Source: Lepidostoma basale (lineage: Eukaryota; Arthropoda; Insecta; Trichoptera; Lepidostomatidae). From it: a stretch of 64,000 bases of DNA. The stretch lies in assembly GCA_022606425.2 (NCBI GenBank), contig JAHDVF020001336.1, forward strand, positions 1,860,001 to 1,924,000. Reading direction: 5' to 3'. Both the position numbers and the translations under genes were made by a program. Positions 23,001-34,281 of the stretch are shown here, piece by piece (within the stretch, counting starts at the first letter, position 1; each line of letters begins with the position of its first letter). The notes under the pieces are model-generated. The model saw only the letters and a program-made list of their open reading frames with translations. It was not told the origin of the DNA and did no database searches.

Positions 23001-26000
23001 ATAAAACAATCTGTGCTGTCTTTGACGAAGGTAATTATCAGGGACAAATAGACCTACATCACTCAGGACATCCGAGTTCTGTATACGGCCGCCAATCAGC
23101 TGAAAGAAGTGAACTCCCAAGTGAATGTTCCTCCTTCTCTCCAATGATTGGTAGCTTAGCATACCTAGCAAGAATTCAGTCGGAAAGAGCCACGGGTAAT
23201 AACCGCGCTCCCTGAGGTAAAGAAAGCGCAGAAATTTTTTCTGCACTCGCTCCACGATCAGAGAATATCGGATCCCAGGCGGTGACCAAATAACAGAACT
23301 ATATTCCAGCCGACTTCTTACCAGGAAATTATAAAACACCCAAAGTACCTGTGTGTTCGAAAATATCTTGGCATTCCTAAAAACAAATCCAAGCATTTTA
23401 ATGGAACTATTACATAGAGCAACTATGTGAAGATTGAACGATAATTGAGCATCGAACAGAACACCGAGATCTCTGGATGTAGTAGCTCTTTCAAGCTGTA
23501 CCCCATCCATAAGATAGGGAAAGTATAATGTTTTCGATGCCCGTGTGTATAACATAACAAAGCACTTGGAGACATTGAAGAATAATTTGTTACGTTTACT
23601 CCATTGGGTTTTGCTCTGAATGTCATTTATCTACCGACTGCCAGAACCAATCTGCCTCTGATAACACATGGTCTTTGATATTAGTGAAAGTACGTTCAGA
23701 AGACTAATATTCTTTACTTTACAGAATATCTTGTCTTCCTAATGTCGAACCATCTCTCATGCGTTCCTGGTATTATGTTGTATTATATAATATCTTACCT
23801 GTACTTAATAGGTGCCTTTAACATTTGTGTTGTTTGTAATGTCTGTTGAGTTATGATTGATTTGATCATTGACGCTTAAAGATTAACAATTTTACTGACC
23901 ATCTTGCGGACACTTTAAAGAGTCAGCTTAAAACATCTAATTTTATTATAGGGAAACAGTTTCTAGTACAAAGGAATTACTAAAGTCTAAAGAACAGGCC
24001 ATATCCGGGCTGAAGGGGCAGGTGGACTACTACAAGATCCAGAGTAAGGAAGTGACGGGGCTGCGAAATGAAAAGGAACAGTTGCAGAAATCTTTGGATT
24101 TATTAAAAGGGTATTCAATATTATTTCTTTATTTCTTCTACAGGGGGTAAGATGGAGAGTACGATTTCATGAAGATTTTATATTATTATCTCTTATCCCA
24201 ATTCAAATGTGTAATTAACCCTCCCTTCCCTGTGATGGGTATCTTCTACACATTGATTCTAAAAACCATCAATATCTCTATAAATATAATAAATACAAGT
24301 TTAAGATTTTAGGTATTCCTCCAAAATATATTTACGCATTGATTTAAAAAATAATATTAATAATAATCAGAATTTATCGGGTACATCGGAGGTATTTTGT
24401 GTAGCCAGAATGGATAGTGATAGACTGGCATATACAGCCGCTTACAAAATTCCCTCCGGATGCCGTCCTGGAAAACCGCCTAAGAAATGAAGGAACAGCT
24501 GGTAATCATCATCCCAGGAGACATTATTTCAGTGCCACAGATCGTCAGATCTATTAAAAGAAGTAGAAGATATTTTTCATAACCTTCCTTGACTTATTTT
24601 TAAAATATAGTGTTCAAAATGTTTCATGCAAAAATAAATATTTAGTTTTTTTTTCCTTTTTAAAGGCTAGATCAAATTATGCACGGGACCGCAAACGACG
24701 TTGAAGAGATGATGAAAGGCCAGAATGATATACCGACTATGTGCACTTATATTATCGCCCTAAAACGGTACTGCAACTTTTTTTTAAATACAGTACAAAT
24801 ATAGATTAATTTATTGCAACCATTTTGGTTTTGTTTTTTTAGTTATCTGTCCCTTCAAATAACCATCTATTGAATACTCTTTGCATTGTTTAGTAGTTGG
24901 TCATGTTTTATTAAATGCAATAGCCATTTGCTTCATGTCTTAAAATATTAACAGTATATATTTGTTAAAGGAAAATAATGAAAACTTAAAATAGTAACCA
25001 TTAAAAATTCTTGTTTATGTTCTACCCCTGATACTCAGTCTAATTTTAATTTGCGCATGTTCCATGCTTTGTTCTTGTATTTTTTATTTTTAATATTTTT
25101 AGTTGGTTAATATCGTTCTCCCGATGATTAAGGTGGAAAATCTAAGAAATGAGTAGAGAAAAACAAACTCAAATGCGGAAAAATAGTGTTTTAATTAATA
25201 AAAAATGCATTATTATCGCATTTCTTTAAATAGATTCATATTCTGTAATATTTTAACTGTGCAAACTTTCAGAGCATCATCAGAACTACACACCAAGAAA
25301 AAACGCCTTTCTGAGAATCTCCGAGCTCTACAAAATCAGTTATCCAAATGTAACATTCAAAAAATTGATCATGAATCCAAAATTAGGTACCTAATTATTT
25401 TTATATTTTATTTTAATGAAGATTTATATGATGCAATATATTCTTTAAAAACATCCATTTTGGTTATTGCTACTGGATATATGCGTATGTTTTTTGTTCC
25501 TGGTTTATTTATCTTTATTTTTAAAAAATCTTGTGTGAACCTGTATCTGTATCTTGTCTTCCTAAAGTGGGACCATCTCTATTGCGTTCCTGGTTATATG
25601 TTGTATTTTATTATTTTGTTTGTAATGTCTGGTGAGATAAATAAACTGATTTGATTTGATCTCGCTATAGTCAACATCAGTCAATTAAAATGTTAATTTT
25701 TTAAATGTGTTTGCAGAACTTTAGAAGAGTCTTTTTCCCATTCCGAGGAAGAGATCAAGCAACTCAAATCCCAAGTGTCCAAGCTGGAAGCGTTATTACA
25801 AGATAAAAGTGATGAAGTAAATGATAGCAATACCCCGGACAAAACTATATCTCCCTATTCAAAATTGAAGCGTAAAAGCAAACGGAAATGTGACTTCCAA
25901 GACAGTAGCCCTCCAAAAGCTCGAAAGATGTGTGCGGATTTGCTTGAGTTGGATATGATTGATCCGTCAAATGATTCTCCAAGATTAAACGTAAATTAAT

Positions 26001-29000
26001 AATTTTATTCTAATTTCATGACATATCTGTGACACAGGAATCATCTGTCTCCTGATGAGGTTCAACTGTCCTTCCATCTCTTAGGTGGTCTTCCAGATGG
26101 ACCGTGTCCGGAAGGAATTTCGTAAGCAGCTGTATAAGATGTTTTTTTTAGAGGTATACAATACATATTCAAAATGAAAAAAAAACACATTAAAATAATG
26201 TTAATGTCTATGATATTGGCTTTATTTAATAGATAAGTTTATGCCATTATTGTTTAAATATGATTTCGGGCATATGAGCGCCACAGCTAGCTCTAATGAA
26301 GCGCAATCGTGAAATCCAATTTTCAACAATTGTCATCTTTGTGGATGCCTATTATCCACTAGAGTGTACGTGGTGCGAAAATGATCCATGGTCTTCCGAA
26401 TAACTTGCTCGGATGGACGATTATGTCGACCATAAAATGGACGTAGTGCACGATAAGTTTGGCGAACCGAACCATGATTTACAAAATAAAATTGCACAAT
26501 TTGCAAGCATTGTTCTGACGTCAATCTATTCATGGTGAAATGGCAAAACGTACTGACTACAAATCAACTGTCAACTGTCAAATTGACAGTCTGAAGAAAC
26601 AATGTTGCTAGTTTAAAAACCAAACCTCTAAAAAAAACAACCTATATATGCAAGTCTATCACTATCCATTTTGGCTACATAATCCAGCATATTCTTTTGG
26701 AATTACGTCACCAAATAATGTCCTCTATTTCGCAAGTTATTCGTGTTCCTGCATTATGGAGACAATATCGTAGATTTTTTTCAGTAATGGATATTCATTA
26801 AAGGACTTTCATCTCAAATATTCTTAGAAACTGTTTGGTTCATACAGTATCGACCCGCTGTAGTCACATAAACCGATACTGTAACATATAAATACTATTG
26901 AACATTGTACAAGTATCATAAATGCATAACTTATTTCTTATTCCAGACTGAAGACACCACATTAGCGCCATCACCATACATAATTCTCAAGCAAAATAAT
27001 CCTTTAACTTCATCCCGATTTAAGCAGTTGGCTATGTCAGAAACTCCGGTATGACACTATAACATAAACTACAATACATGTTTTTATAACTTCTTTCAAA
27101 AATGTCAGTCTCACTAACTAACTAACAAACCATAACTAATTAACTAACCATCACGCCGTTTCCCCTTTACCCGGGGGGTAGGCAGAGAGGATGGACCGCC
27201 ATACTACTCTCTCCTGACATACCCCTCTAGATTCCTCTACATTCATACATTGTAACATGCGCGCTCGTTGATTTTTCCGACTTTGAAAAACCTTTCAATA
27301 TTTGTATACAACATTATAACCATTCTTCTCTCGTCCATTATTTCCATATGTCCAAATTATATTTTTAATTTTACTTATGATGCAATCAACTGCCTTACAT
27401 GTTTTCCTTATTTTGTCGTTCGGTATTCTATCATATATCGTTTTCCCGCACATTCTTCTCAGTGATCTCATTTCTAAGTCATTTATCCTACTTTCATCCT
27501 TTTGTTGGCAGCTCCAAGCTTCACTTCCATACAGGCACTAGAACTCCATTATTTTACAACTATACTAATCAATTTTTTTAAATTTATTCTTAGCGAATGT
27601 GCTATTATAATTTAGTTATATATATCTTTGCATCGTTGCATTGCAGCCCAAATTAAATGATGATTCAAGCCATTGCAAACATTATCTTTGAAGAAATGTA
27701 CATTTTTATGTATCATACTCAATAATTAATTTAAAAACATCATTTAACTCACTGTTTGCGGGAAGGAGTTGTTGTCATCGCAAACAAAAACCTATCCAAA
27801 AAAGCTAGAATGGCAGTGCACAATGGTGTTCTTCTACCGACCCTTATGTATGGAAGCGAAGCATGGAACTGGCAAAAGCATGAAAGTAGAATAAATGCAG
27901 TAGAAATGAGATCTCACAGACGAATGTGTGGATACTCTGTATATGATAGAGTGTCAAATGAAAATATAAGAAGTGAATGCGGTGCGAATGATGATATTAT
28001 GAACAAAATAATGAAAGGATCATGAAGATGGTTTAGACACATGCAAAGAATGAATGTAGAAAGAATGGTAAAAAATATTTATGTTAACAATGTAAATGGA
28101 ACCAAAAATAGAGGAAGACCGAGGAAAACGTGGCACGATCAAATAAATCAAATATTGAATGTCGGCCACGTGAGGTGTCAGAGAAATCAACGCGCGTGCA
28201 TGACACGAAGTATGAATTTTGAGGAAGCGAGAGAAATATGACAGGAAAGAAAAGTGTGGCAGTCCATTCTTTCTGCCTACCCCTTAGGAGAGAGGCCCGA
28301 TGGTTAGTTAGTTTGCGGGAAGGATATCAATATCCGTTATTGGACTGGAGGTAGTAGGCGGGATGTTATAAATATCTTTATCGAGGACTCAGCGTAAGCT
28401 GTTAGAAGTGTATTTTTACAAAATTAGTGACATATTTTGAAGTACCGTAAGACGGGGATACTTTGCTCCAAAATTGGCTCCATATTTGTAAAAATTGTTT
28501 GCATTTTTCAAATACGAGTATTTGGATCTGGCTATAATTTTTAAGAGAATAAAAGAACTCTTTGCCTTTAGATGAGATGATTTGAAAAATAAAAATGAGC
28601 TGTTAAGTCACCATTTTTAAAACTTTTCTTTTGGAGCAAAGTATGCATTGAAAGCGGAAAACTTTGCTCCATGATTTCTTCAACTTAGATTCGAATTTAT
28701 TTCTGCCACAGAGCATTGTTTAATATTACGTTTCTAACATTTCTCCATCCAGAGATATACAAAGTTTAATAAAAACACAGTTTTAGCTATTAATCACATG
28801 TATTTTTATTGATATAAATTTTAACTGAGCTTTTATTACGCTTTATATTTGAAAATTTTCAAAAATATTATAATTTTAAATCATATATGAGTACCTAATA
28901 CAAAATCTCACCAACAATTATTAAAAACACAATATTAAAATCACAGTAGAATTAAAAATACAATAAAGAAATAGGTATAAAGCCCACTTTAACGAGAAAA

Positions 29001-31292
29001 TGTAATAATATTAGTTAACGTTATCTAAGTGCCCCATAATTGGTCCAATTCAGGAACGCAGAAAAATTCTCGTCTTCCAATTTTTTTTGGTGGGCATATA
29101 CAACCTAATACATTGTCCCATTTGTAAGCCATTTCATCTGCAAGCATTGGCCACCTCCAGCTTTTAATTGACCTTTGCATGGCAGACACAACGGGACCTT
29201 TTTTTCCTAATTTTGTTATGACACCCGGGAAAAGCTCTCCTTCGTAATTAAAAACAATATATCTGCCCACTTTTCTCACTAATGGTAGCAATTTGAATCT
29301 TGAGTTTTTCTGGACTTTTGGGGGCTTATTTTCCAAGTCACTTAAGGGTCCGTCTGAAGAATCTCTTAAAGAAATTTGCCCACTAGGCTCGCTCTCGCTA
29401 CTACTTACTCGGCGATATTTTCTGGAACTTGTGAGGAGTTCTTCGACTGTATTCTCAAACTCTCCGGTTATTTCGGACAAAATTTGTAATGATGACGCTG
29501 CAGTATCTCCTAGTGCTATCACTGCAACAAGCTGTTCCACCACGCTTTTTCCTGGAACTATCATAAGTTTCTTATGTCCTTTGTTGGAGATGCCTTTTGT
29601 CCATTCAGCTCTTTTACTATCCAGGCTCTCTAAGAAAGAACTGTTTATTGCCTCTTTGTCAAAAACTTGAGGAAGTCTTTCCAAGAGCGGTTGCATATCT
29701 GTCAGATAAATACCACTTTTTTTTCTCCCGCCTTTAAATTGATTGAGCTGTTCGGTGTCACTATTTCCATTAAATGAGTCAGTGAGTCAGGCTTACCTTT
29801 AAGTCATGACCCCGGATCTTACAGCCAGGAGACATTCTTCCAACTTTTTTGAGTGTAAGCTCTATATTTACGGGAATCTGCTCTTTTTACGTGTATTCTG
29901 GGCATGATAATCTAAAATAAATACGAAAATTTATAATAAATTGTATATTGGGGAAACATTGCTCCTGGAGCAAAGTATCCCCAAAACTGGAGCAAAGTAT
30001 CCCCGATTTTTTAAATCTTAAATATCTCAGAAACTTTAACAGCAATCTAAAAAATATCATGTCCACTACTATATTATAAAATATCCTTTCAAATTATATA
30101 TCACTCACCAGGGTCTAACGACTAGGGTCCAAGATGTAAACCGATTTTTCCAATGATTCCGTTGAGATTGCTACGAGGTTGTGGTTTATTTGACTGCTAC
30201 TGTCCAAATGGCTTGCCGTAGACAATCAATTCACACGGCAGTTGGTAGAGCAAGATTAGTGTTACCTGATAATATTTTTAGAATCTCTCAAATCTGAGGT
30301 GATTACCGGCTGGACGAAATAGAAACTTTTTTTTAGTTTGGAGCAAAGTATCCCCCGTAGGAGCAAAGTATCCCCGTTCTACGGTATATAAAAAAGATTA
30401 TGTTTTAACTGTATTTTAATTTTAAGCTACACGTGTTATTATAATAAGTGGGCAAATCTACCCACAGACAATGTGTTAATATAATTACATATAAAATTAA
30501 TCAATGAAAGCAAAAATAATCATTCACAATGGCGTTCTAGTTCCAACCCTTATGTATGGAAGCGAATCATAGACCTGAGAGCAGAATAAATGTAGTAGAG
30601 ATGAGATGAGATGTATGACAGAGTTTCAAATGCTGATATTAAGAAGAAATGTAGAGCATAAGAAAGTATGATGAACAAAATTATGAAAGGATCACTGCAT
30701 TGGATTGGTCAAATGGAACGTATGGATGAAGAAAGAATGGTTAAGAAAGTATGCGTTAATGATGTTATTGGAGTACGGTGCCGAGGAAAATAGAGGAAAA
30801 TAGAGGAAAACTGGCATGACTAAGTCAATCAAATTTTAAAGCTCAGCCATGTTAGAAGTCAAATGTATGACTCGCTGTATGAATGTGGAAGAAGCTAGAG
30901 AGGTGTGTCAGGATAGGGTACTGTGGCGGTCCATTCTCTCTGCCCACCGTTACGGGGAAACGGACCGATGGTTTGTTGTTATTATTACTGCATATTATTA
31001 ATAATAATCATAATCTACTTTACAGGGATCGGAGTTTTCTATATTCAAAAATAGTATTAAACTATTAGAAAAAAATAAATTGGAAAATAGCCTTGACCAG
31101 TTTAAAGCGATGCACAAATCGAAAATGGAACGGCAAACTGACTACGACGGACTCGGAGGCCACTCCAAGTTGGATATCTTCCCGACTGTTACGCCCCCGC
31201 CCAGCAAGCTGGCCCTGTCCAAGGAAAGGCGGAAACGCTTGAAGAAACCAACCAATCAGACTACCATAGATTCTATCTTGAATAAAATATGA
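20075..31292 (+). CDS. TRAIP: E3 ubiquitin-protein ligase TRAIP / no poles (8 exons, 448 aa)
   Basis: Exons are 20075-20187, 20269-20484, 23952-24110, 24666-24767, 25273-25386, 25717-25990, 26947-27048 and 31026-31292. All are GT-AG and in phase, totalling 448 codons plus TGA; human TRAIP is 469 residues. The N-terminus carries a complete RING of C3H2C3 type: C5, C8, C23, H25, H28, C31, C42, C45. Exons 2-6 encode a long heptad-like, Glu/Lys/Gln-rich coiled coil. The last exon has the TRAIP C-terminal signature YDGLGGHSKLDIFPT (human has FDGLGGRTKF), then a basic patch KERRKRLKK and QTTIDSILNKI, which lies where human TRAIP has its PCNA-binding box. TRAIP ubiquitylates the CMG helicase at stalled or terminated forks and DNA-protein crosslinks in the nucleus; Drosophila no poles is maternally required. 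Introns 2 and 7 are swollen by LINE and pogo insertions. AATAAA overlaps the stop codon (about 31282). Confidence 0.93.
20581..20892. mobile_element. piggyBac-like MITE, copy 2
   Basis: Reverse copy of 13779-14096, sharing GTACATTTTAGGTACATTAC- and CACGCGCATATCCGTAA-type stretches. TTAA follows at 20893-20896; the left end is decayed. Sits in TRAIP intron 2. Confidence 0.65.
20910..21466 (+). mobile_element. LINE-A 3' end with a GGTTA-type tail
   Basis: Degenerate LINE-A block ending GGGCGTGATGGTTAGG then repeats of TTAGG rather than the usual GTTA. Confidence 0.75.
21475..21765 (+). mobile_element. LINE-A degenerate fragment
   Basis: Contains AGAATGGTTAGAAAGTTGTA-like and CAGTCCATCCTCTCTTCTTA-like blocks of the LINE-A 3' end and a weak GTTAGTAAG tail. 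Confidence 0.6.
21874..22527 (+). mobile_element. LINE-A 3' end, probable 11-bp target duplication
   Basis: LINE-A from GTATTTAGGTAGTATG to GATGGTTAGTTAGTTAG. TGATTCATTAG at 21863-21873 and TGATTCACTAG at 22528-22538 flank it. Two frames together cover the RT C-terminus. In TRAIP intron 2. Confidence 0.85.
22665..23866 (+). mobile_element. LINE-C (Jockey-like) copy split by a later insertion
   Basis: Left part 22665-22740 (TTTGTCCCTGATAGATAT...ATAAATTGTTTTT) and right part about 23630-23866 (TACCGACTGCCAGAACCAAT...TTTGTAATGTCTGTTGAG) join into one LINE-C 3' end in other copies. A minus-strand LINE-C lies between. Confidence 0.7.
22741..23629 (-). mobile_element. LINE-C (Jockey-like) with 230-codon RT fragment
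   Basis: The minus frame 22863-23555 encodes the RT C-terminal domain: LERATTSRDLGVLFDAQLSF, QVLWVFYNFLVRSRLEYSSV, VERVQKKFLRFLYLR and RTNLPMVMPVGRAILLLN. This is typical of the Jockey clade. It is 5'-truncated, lacks the catalytic FADD part, and has short TCATTTA flanks. Confidence 0.85.
25090..25200. repeat. Dispersed repeat fragment
   Basis: TTGGTTAATATCGTTCTCCCG and CTCAAATGCGG-type sequence match, in reverse complement, 51720-51860. Unclassified. Confidence 0.4.
25530..25665 (+). mobile_element. LINE-C 3' end fragment
   Basis: ATCTTGTCTTCCTAAAGTGG, then TTGCGTTCCTGG and GTAATGTCTGGTGAGATAAA to GATTTGATTTGAT, the LINE-C 3' end. In TRAIP intron 5. Confidence 0.65.
26040..26135 (-). mobile_element. 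LINE-B short fragment
   Basis: CATCTCTTAGGTGGTCTTCC resembles the LINE-B copy at 59.7 kb on the same strand. Confidence 0.45.
26140..26642 (-). mobile_element. IS630/Tc1-mariner type MITE with N-terminal transposase remnant
   Basis: Ends GTTTTTTTTAGAGGT and its near-exact inverted copy ACCTCTAAAAAAAAC. The minus frame 26333-26533 encodes the transposase start LTSEQCLQIVQFYFVNHGSV, then YRALRPFYGRHNRPSEQVIR, a helix-turn-helix seen in IS630-type transposases. The rest is deleted. In TRAIP intron 6. Confidence 0.75.
27128..27545 (-). mobile_element. LINE-A 3' end with doubled tail
   Basis: Plus strand ACTAACTAACAAACCATAAC then TTAACTAACCATCACGCCG, followed by LINE-A complement. Two tail stretches suggest tail slippage or a second truncated insertion. 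Confidence 0.75.
27754..28324 (+). mobile_element. LINE-A 3' end with clear 14-bp target duplication
   Basis: The element, about 27768-28310, is flanked by GTTTGCGGGAAGGA at 27754-27767 and 28311-28324. It starts inside the RT C-terminus and ends GATGGTTAGTTA. This is the cleanest proof of target-primed insertion for LINE-A here. TRAIP intron 7. Confidence 0.92.
28445..30384 (-). mobile_element. pogo-type DNA transposon, internally deleted
   Basis: Ends CCGTAAGACGGGGATACTTT and (reverse complement) CCGTAGAACGGGGATACTTT form an inverted repeat of about 25 bp flanked by TA. GGAGCAAAGTATCCCC recurs several times near both ends. On the minus strand MPRIHVKRADSRKYRAYTQ (about 29907) is the start of a Psq-type DNA-binding domain. 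After a frame break, a 223-codon frame (29025-29696) holds the C-terminal domain (KVGRYIVFNYEGELFPGVI, ending FFCVPELDQLWGT). The DDE catalytic core is missing, so it cannot move itself. TRAIP intron 7. Confidence 0.85.
29025..29696 (-). pseudogene. pogo-type transposase C-terminal remnant
   Basis: A 223-codon open frame inside the pogo element. It keeps a Ser/Glu-rich linker and a Tudor/chromo-like C-terminal module (VGRYIVFNYEGELFPGVITK, WRWPMLADEMAYKWDNVLG) common on insect pogo-like proteins. No DDE residues. Open for over 220 codons, so either young or kept by chance. Confidence 0.7.
30505..30975 (+). mobile_element. LINE-A 3' end, degenerate
   Basis: CCAACCCTTATGTATGGAAG, then ATGATGAACAAAATTATGAA and GGTCCATTCTCTCTGCCCAC, ending GGACCGATGGTTTGTTG. 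In TRAIP intron 7 just before the last exon. Confidence 0.7.
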
Positions 31293-31299
31293 TACGTTG

Positions 31300-33030
31300 T
31301 ACTATTGTCAATGACAATTGATATGAAATTTATTTGTTGGATTATAAACTCATACATTGAGAATTCATCCGTTTCAATAAAATTTATTCCACTCTTATCT
31401 CTTAGGAACATTAACTTATTGTTTTTAAAGTAATCATCAATTGATAGATTTATATTTGAAAGTTTTTATTGTAATTATTTTTTGTACAAAATATCAATTT
31501 TTTCTAAGATTTGCATAATCCATTCAGATCTTTCTTTCTCCCAAATGAAAAGCTTTCAATTAAATTTCTTTGATGCAATACATATATAAAACTATAAAGC
31601 TTACAAAACCTTAATAATTTAACATTCGCTCTAAAATTTTAGATCCAAGTTAACGTGTTGCGTTATTTAGGTTGTTTTTTCCAAAAAGAGATATCCGATG
31701 ACTAAAATCAATATGAAGTATTGAAGAGAATGGTTGTCAAGGCCATTTTTGAGCTTAATCATTCCTATATCATCTTAATAATATGTTTTTTTTCTATATA
31801 TTAACCTCTGCTTTGTAATTTGATGTCATATTTAAATAAACAACTTTAAAAAACATTTGTTATTTTTGTATACAAATACTGGATTTTTACCCATTGCGGT
31901 GGGTAAAAATCCAGTATTTGTCTACAAGTATTTGTATACAAAAATAACAAATTCTATAAAAAAAACTGTTACAAGTTAATAGCATAAAAATTGGAGTTTC
32001 ACTCCAGGCAATATCTAGCAATGTGATAATTGCGTAAAAGCCTTTCACATTGTATTAATAAAGTTTTTCTGCTTAATCCTTACAAATTATCTTAATAGAT
32101 GGCGCTAGTGTACAACAATGTGAAGTTATTAAAAATAGCAGCATATATACAAGTTCCAAAAATTTGTCATATGTGGTGTCGTAAGAAGGGCGGAATGGGG
32201 ATGTTGTTAACATAAAGTGATCGCTTAACCCAACCAATGACAAGTCATAAGTCCTGTAAACGCCTCAAATACCATATTCTGTTTCCAAATAATTTACATC
32301 TTCGTCTCTATTAAGATACAATTAATCCTTAAAAAAACATTGTTTAATGATAACATTTCGATTGTTATCAGCCTTAACCTAATAAGTGTTGTGTTAAAAC
32401 AGTTTTTTTTTAATGTTTATTTAAATAATTTGAATTTTGTTGTAAGCAATATTTCTAAACATCTCTTACATGTAAATAAATACGATTGAATTTTACAAAT
32501 AAGGTCAACAGACTGTTCTATGAAATTGTGTAAATAAATTAAAATGTGCAATAAATCATATTATATGCTTATTGTACAAGATTGTATAAGATTATATAGG
32601 AACAATCAGTTTAGATTGCTTCAGATCCTAAAATTCAAGCTTATACTAGACGTAAATTACCTCAAAATGTTGATGTACCCATGAACTTCAATGCCTGCTT
32701 CAATAGTACTCGTTCTGAGTTTTTATTTATTATGTATGTACTTCTCTGCAGGGTTAATTGTATGTTAATCGCCCAACTGTGATTGTATTATTTATTATTA
32801 TACATAATTTACCATCAAATTCATGTTGACTTTTATTTTGTTTAAAAAAAATGTTGATAGTGACAAATCGCACCAAGTCCATAATCTGTTACAAATATTT
32901 CTGCATTTCATTCGATTCGACATTTTTTTTTTTTTATTATTTATACGATTTAATTTGGGAGTATCGTGAGAGGACTCTCATTAGATTACCATAAAATACA
33001 ATAAAACTTCTAGAAAACAGATGTTTTCAT
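31300..33030. other. TRAIP 3' flank and intergenic DNA
   Basis: Possible extra poly(A) signal CAATAAAATT at about 31376. Otherwise AT-rich without recognised genes apart from the hairpin at 31855-31952. Confidence 0.4.
31855..31952. repeat. Near-perfect hairpin, about 39-bp arms
   Basis: ATTTGTTATTTTTGTATACA...GGATTTTTACCCA is followed, after TTGCGG, by its reverse complement TGGGTAAAAATCC...TGTATACAAAAATAACAAAT. The right arm carries about 12 extra bases. Looks like a short palindromic MITE. Confidence 0.8.
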
Positions 33031-33038
33031 TCATATTA

Positions 33039-33355
33039 ATTATTAAATTATTAAGATGGTTTGGACATATGGAAATGAATGAATGAAAAAATAATGGTAA
33101 AAAAATTATATGTTAACGATGTAAATGGAACCAGAAATAGAGGAAGACCGAGGAAAACGTGGCACGATCAAATAAATCAAATATTGAATGTCGGCCATGT
33201 GAGGAGTCGGAGAAATCGACACGCGTGGATGACACGATGTATGAATGTTGAAGAAGCGAGAGAAATATGTCAGGAAAGAAAAGTGTGGCAGACCATTCTT
33301 TCTGCCTACCCCTTCGGAGAGACGGCGTGATGGTTAGTTAGTTTGATTATTAAAT
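33039..33355 (+). mobile_element. LINE-A 3' end with 10-bp target duplication
   Basis: Element about 33049-33345, flanked by ATTATTAAAT at 33039-33048 and 33346-33355. An 83-codon frame covers the RT C-terminus to the stop. Ends GATGGTTAGTTAGTTTG. Confidence 0.85.
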
Positions 33356-33569
33356 ATGGAGTTTTACATCATTGAACAATGTTTACTTTTTAACTTTGTA
33401 CACAACACCAACTTCATTAAAAAAATAAAAACTAAAAAACAAACATTTTTCAGACACAGAAGCCCTTCATCAGCGATATAAATATTACATTTATTTTTCT
33501 GGGTCCGAAACATGTTTGTTTTTTAATTTTTGACAACTTACAAAATATAACTTCTAGAAAACTGGCATA

Positions 33570-33755
33570 TTTAAAAATTAGAAAGACGGAACAGGAACAT
33601 GTGGCAAATCAACCAAATTGTAAATGTTGACAGCATGAAGAAACATAATTCGAGGTGCTTGCATGACACGCTGTATAAATATTGAGAAATCAAGATATGT
33701 ATGTCAGGAAGGAACAGTGTGGTGGTCCATTCTTTTGGCATGATGGTTGGTTAAT
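33570..33755 (+). mobile_element. LINE-A very degenerate fragment
   Basis: CTTGCATGACACGCTGTATA, then GTATGTCAGGAAGGAACAGTG and GGCATGATGGTTGGTTA align with LINE-A with many gaps. Confidence 0.55.
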
Positions 33756-33863
33756 TATAGATTTAGTTGAAGATGTTTAAACATCTGATAATACTTTTGT
33801 GTTCTTTTATCAATACAAGAACAAAACAATAATATCCGATTAATTCTAATTAATTCTATTTAG

Positions 33864-34053
33864 AAATAAACTGTTAAATTTAAAAAAAAAACTTGTTTTA
33901 TGTATCACAATTGTATTTTTATTTTATGCGAGATCATCATTGTAACACCTGATGATGTCAACATAGTTTAACGAAACAGCTGTCGCGTAAAATAGAAATA
34001 CAATTGTGATACATATAACAATGTTTTTTTTTATTTTATTTAACAGTTTATTA
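33864..34053. mobile_element. MITE with about 65-bp inverted ends
   Basis: Left ATAAACTGTTAAATTTAAAA and TATGTATCACAATTGTATTT match the right part in reverse complement (AAATACAATTGTGATACATA, TAACAGTTTATT). Nearly the whole element is arm. Between TRAIP and paraplegin 3' ends. Confidence 0.75.
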
Positions 34054-34281
34054 TGTTAAAGTATCATAGTGCTTCGACCAAAACAATGGACTATTTAGAA
34101 TTACCTAGAACATTAAAAAAATTTGAATATTCAAATGTTCCATTATTCTAGGATATGACATAAAATATTTAAAAGTACATTTAAAACGGTATATTTACAC
34201 TTTATTTAAGTAAACAACAAATCAATAACAATACTGGAATAAAAATAAAAAAAAACAATTTATTATAAACTTTGAAAATCT

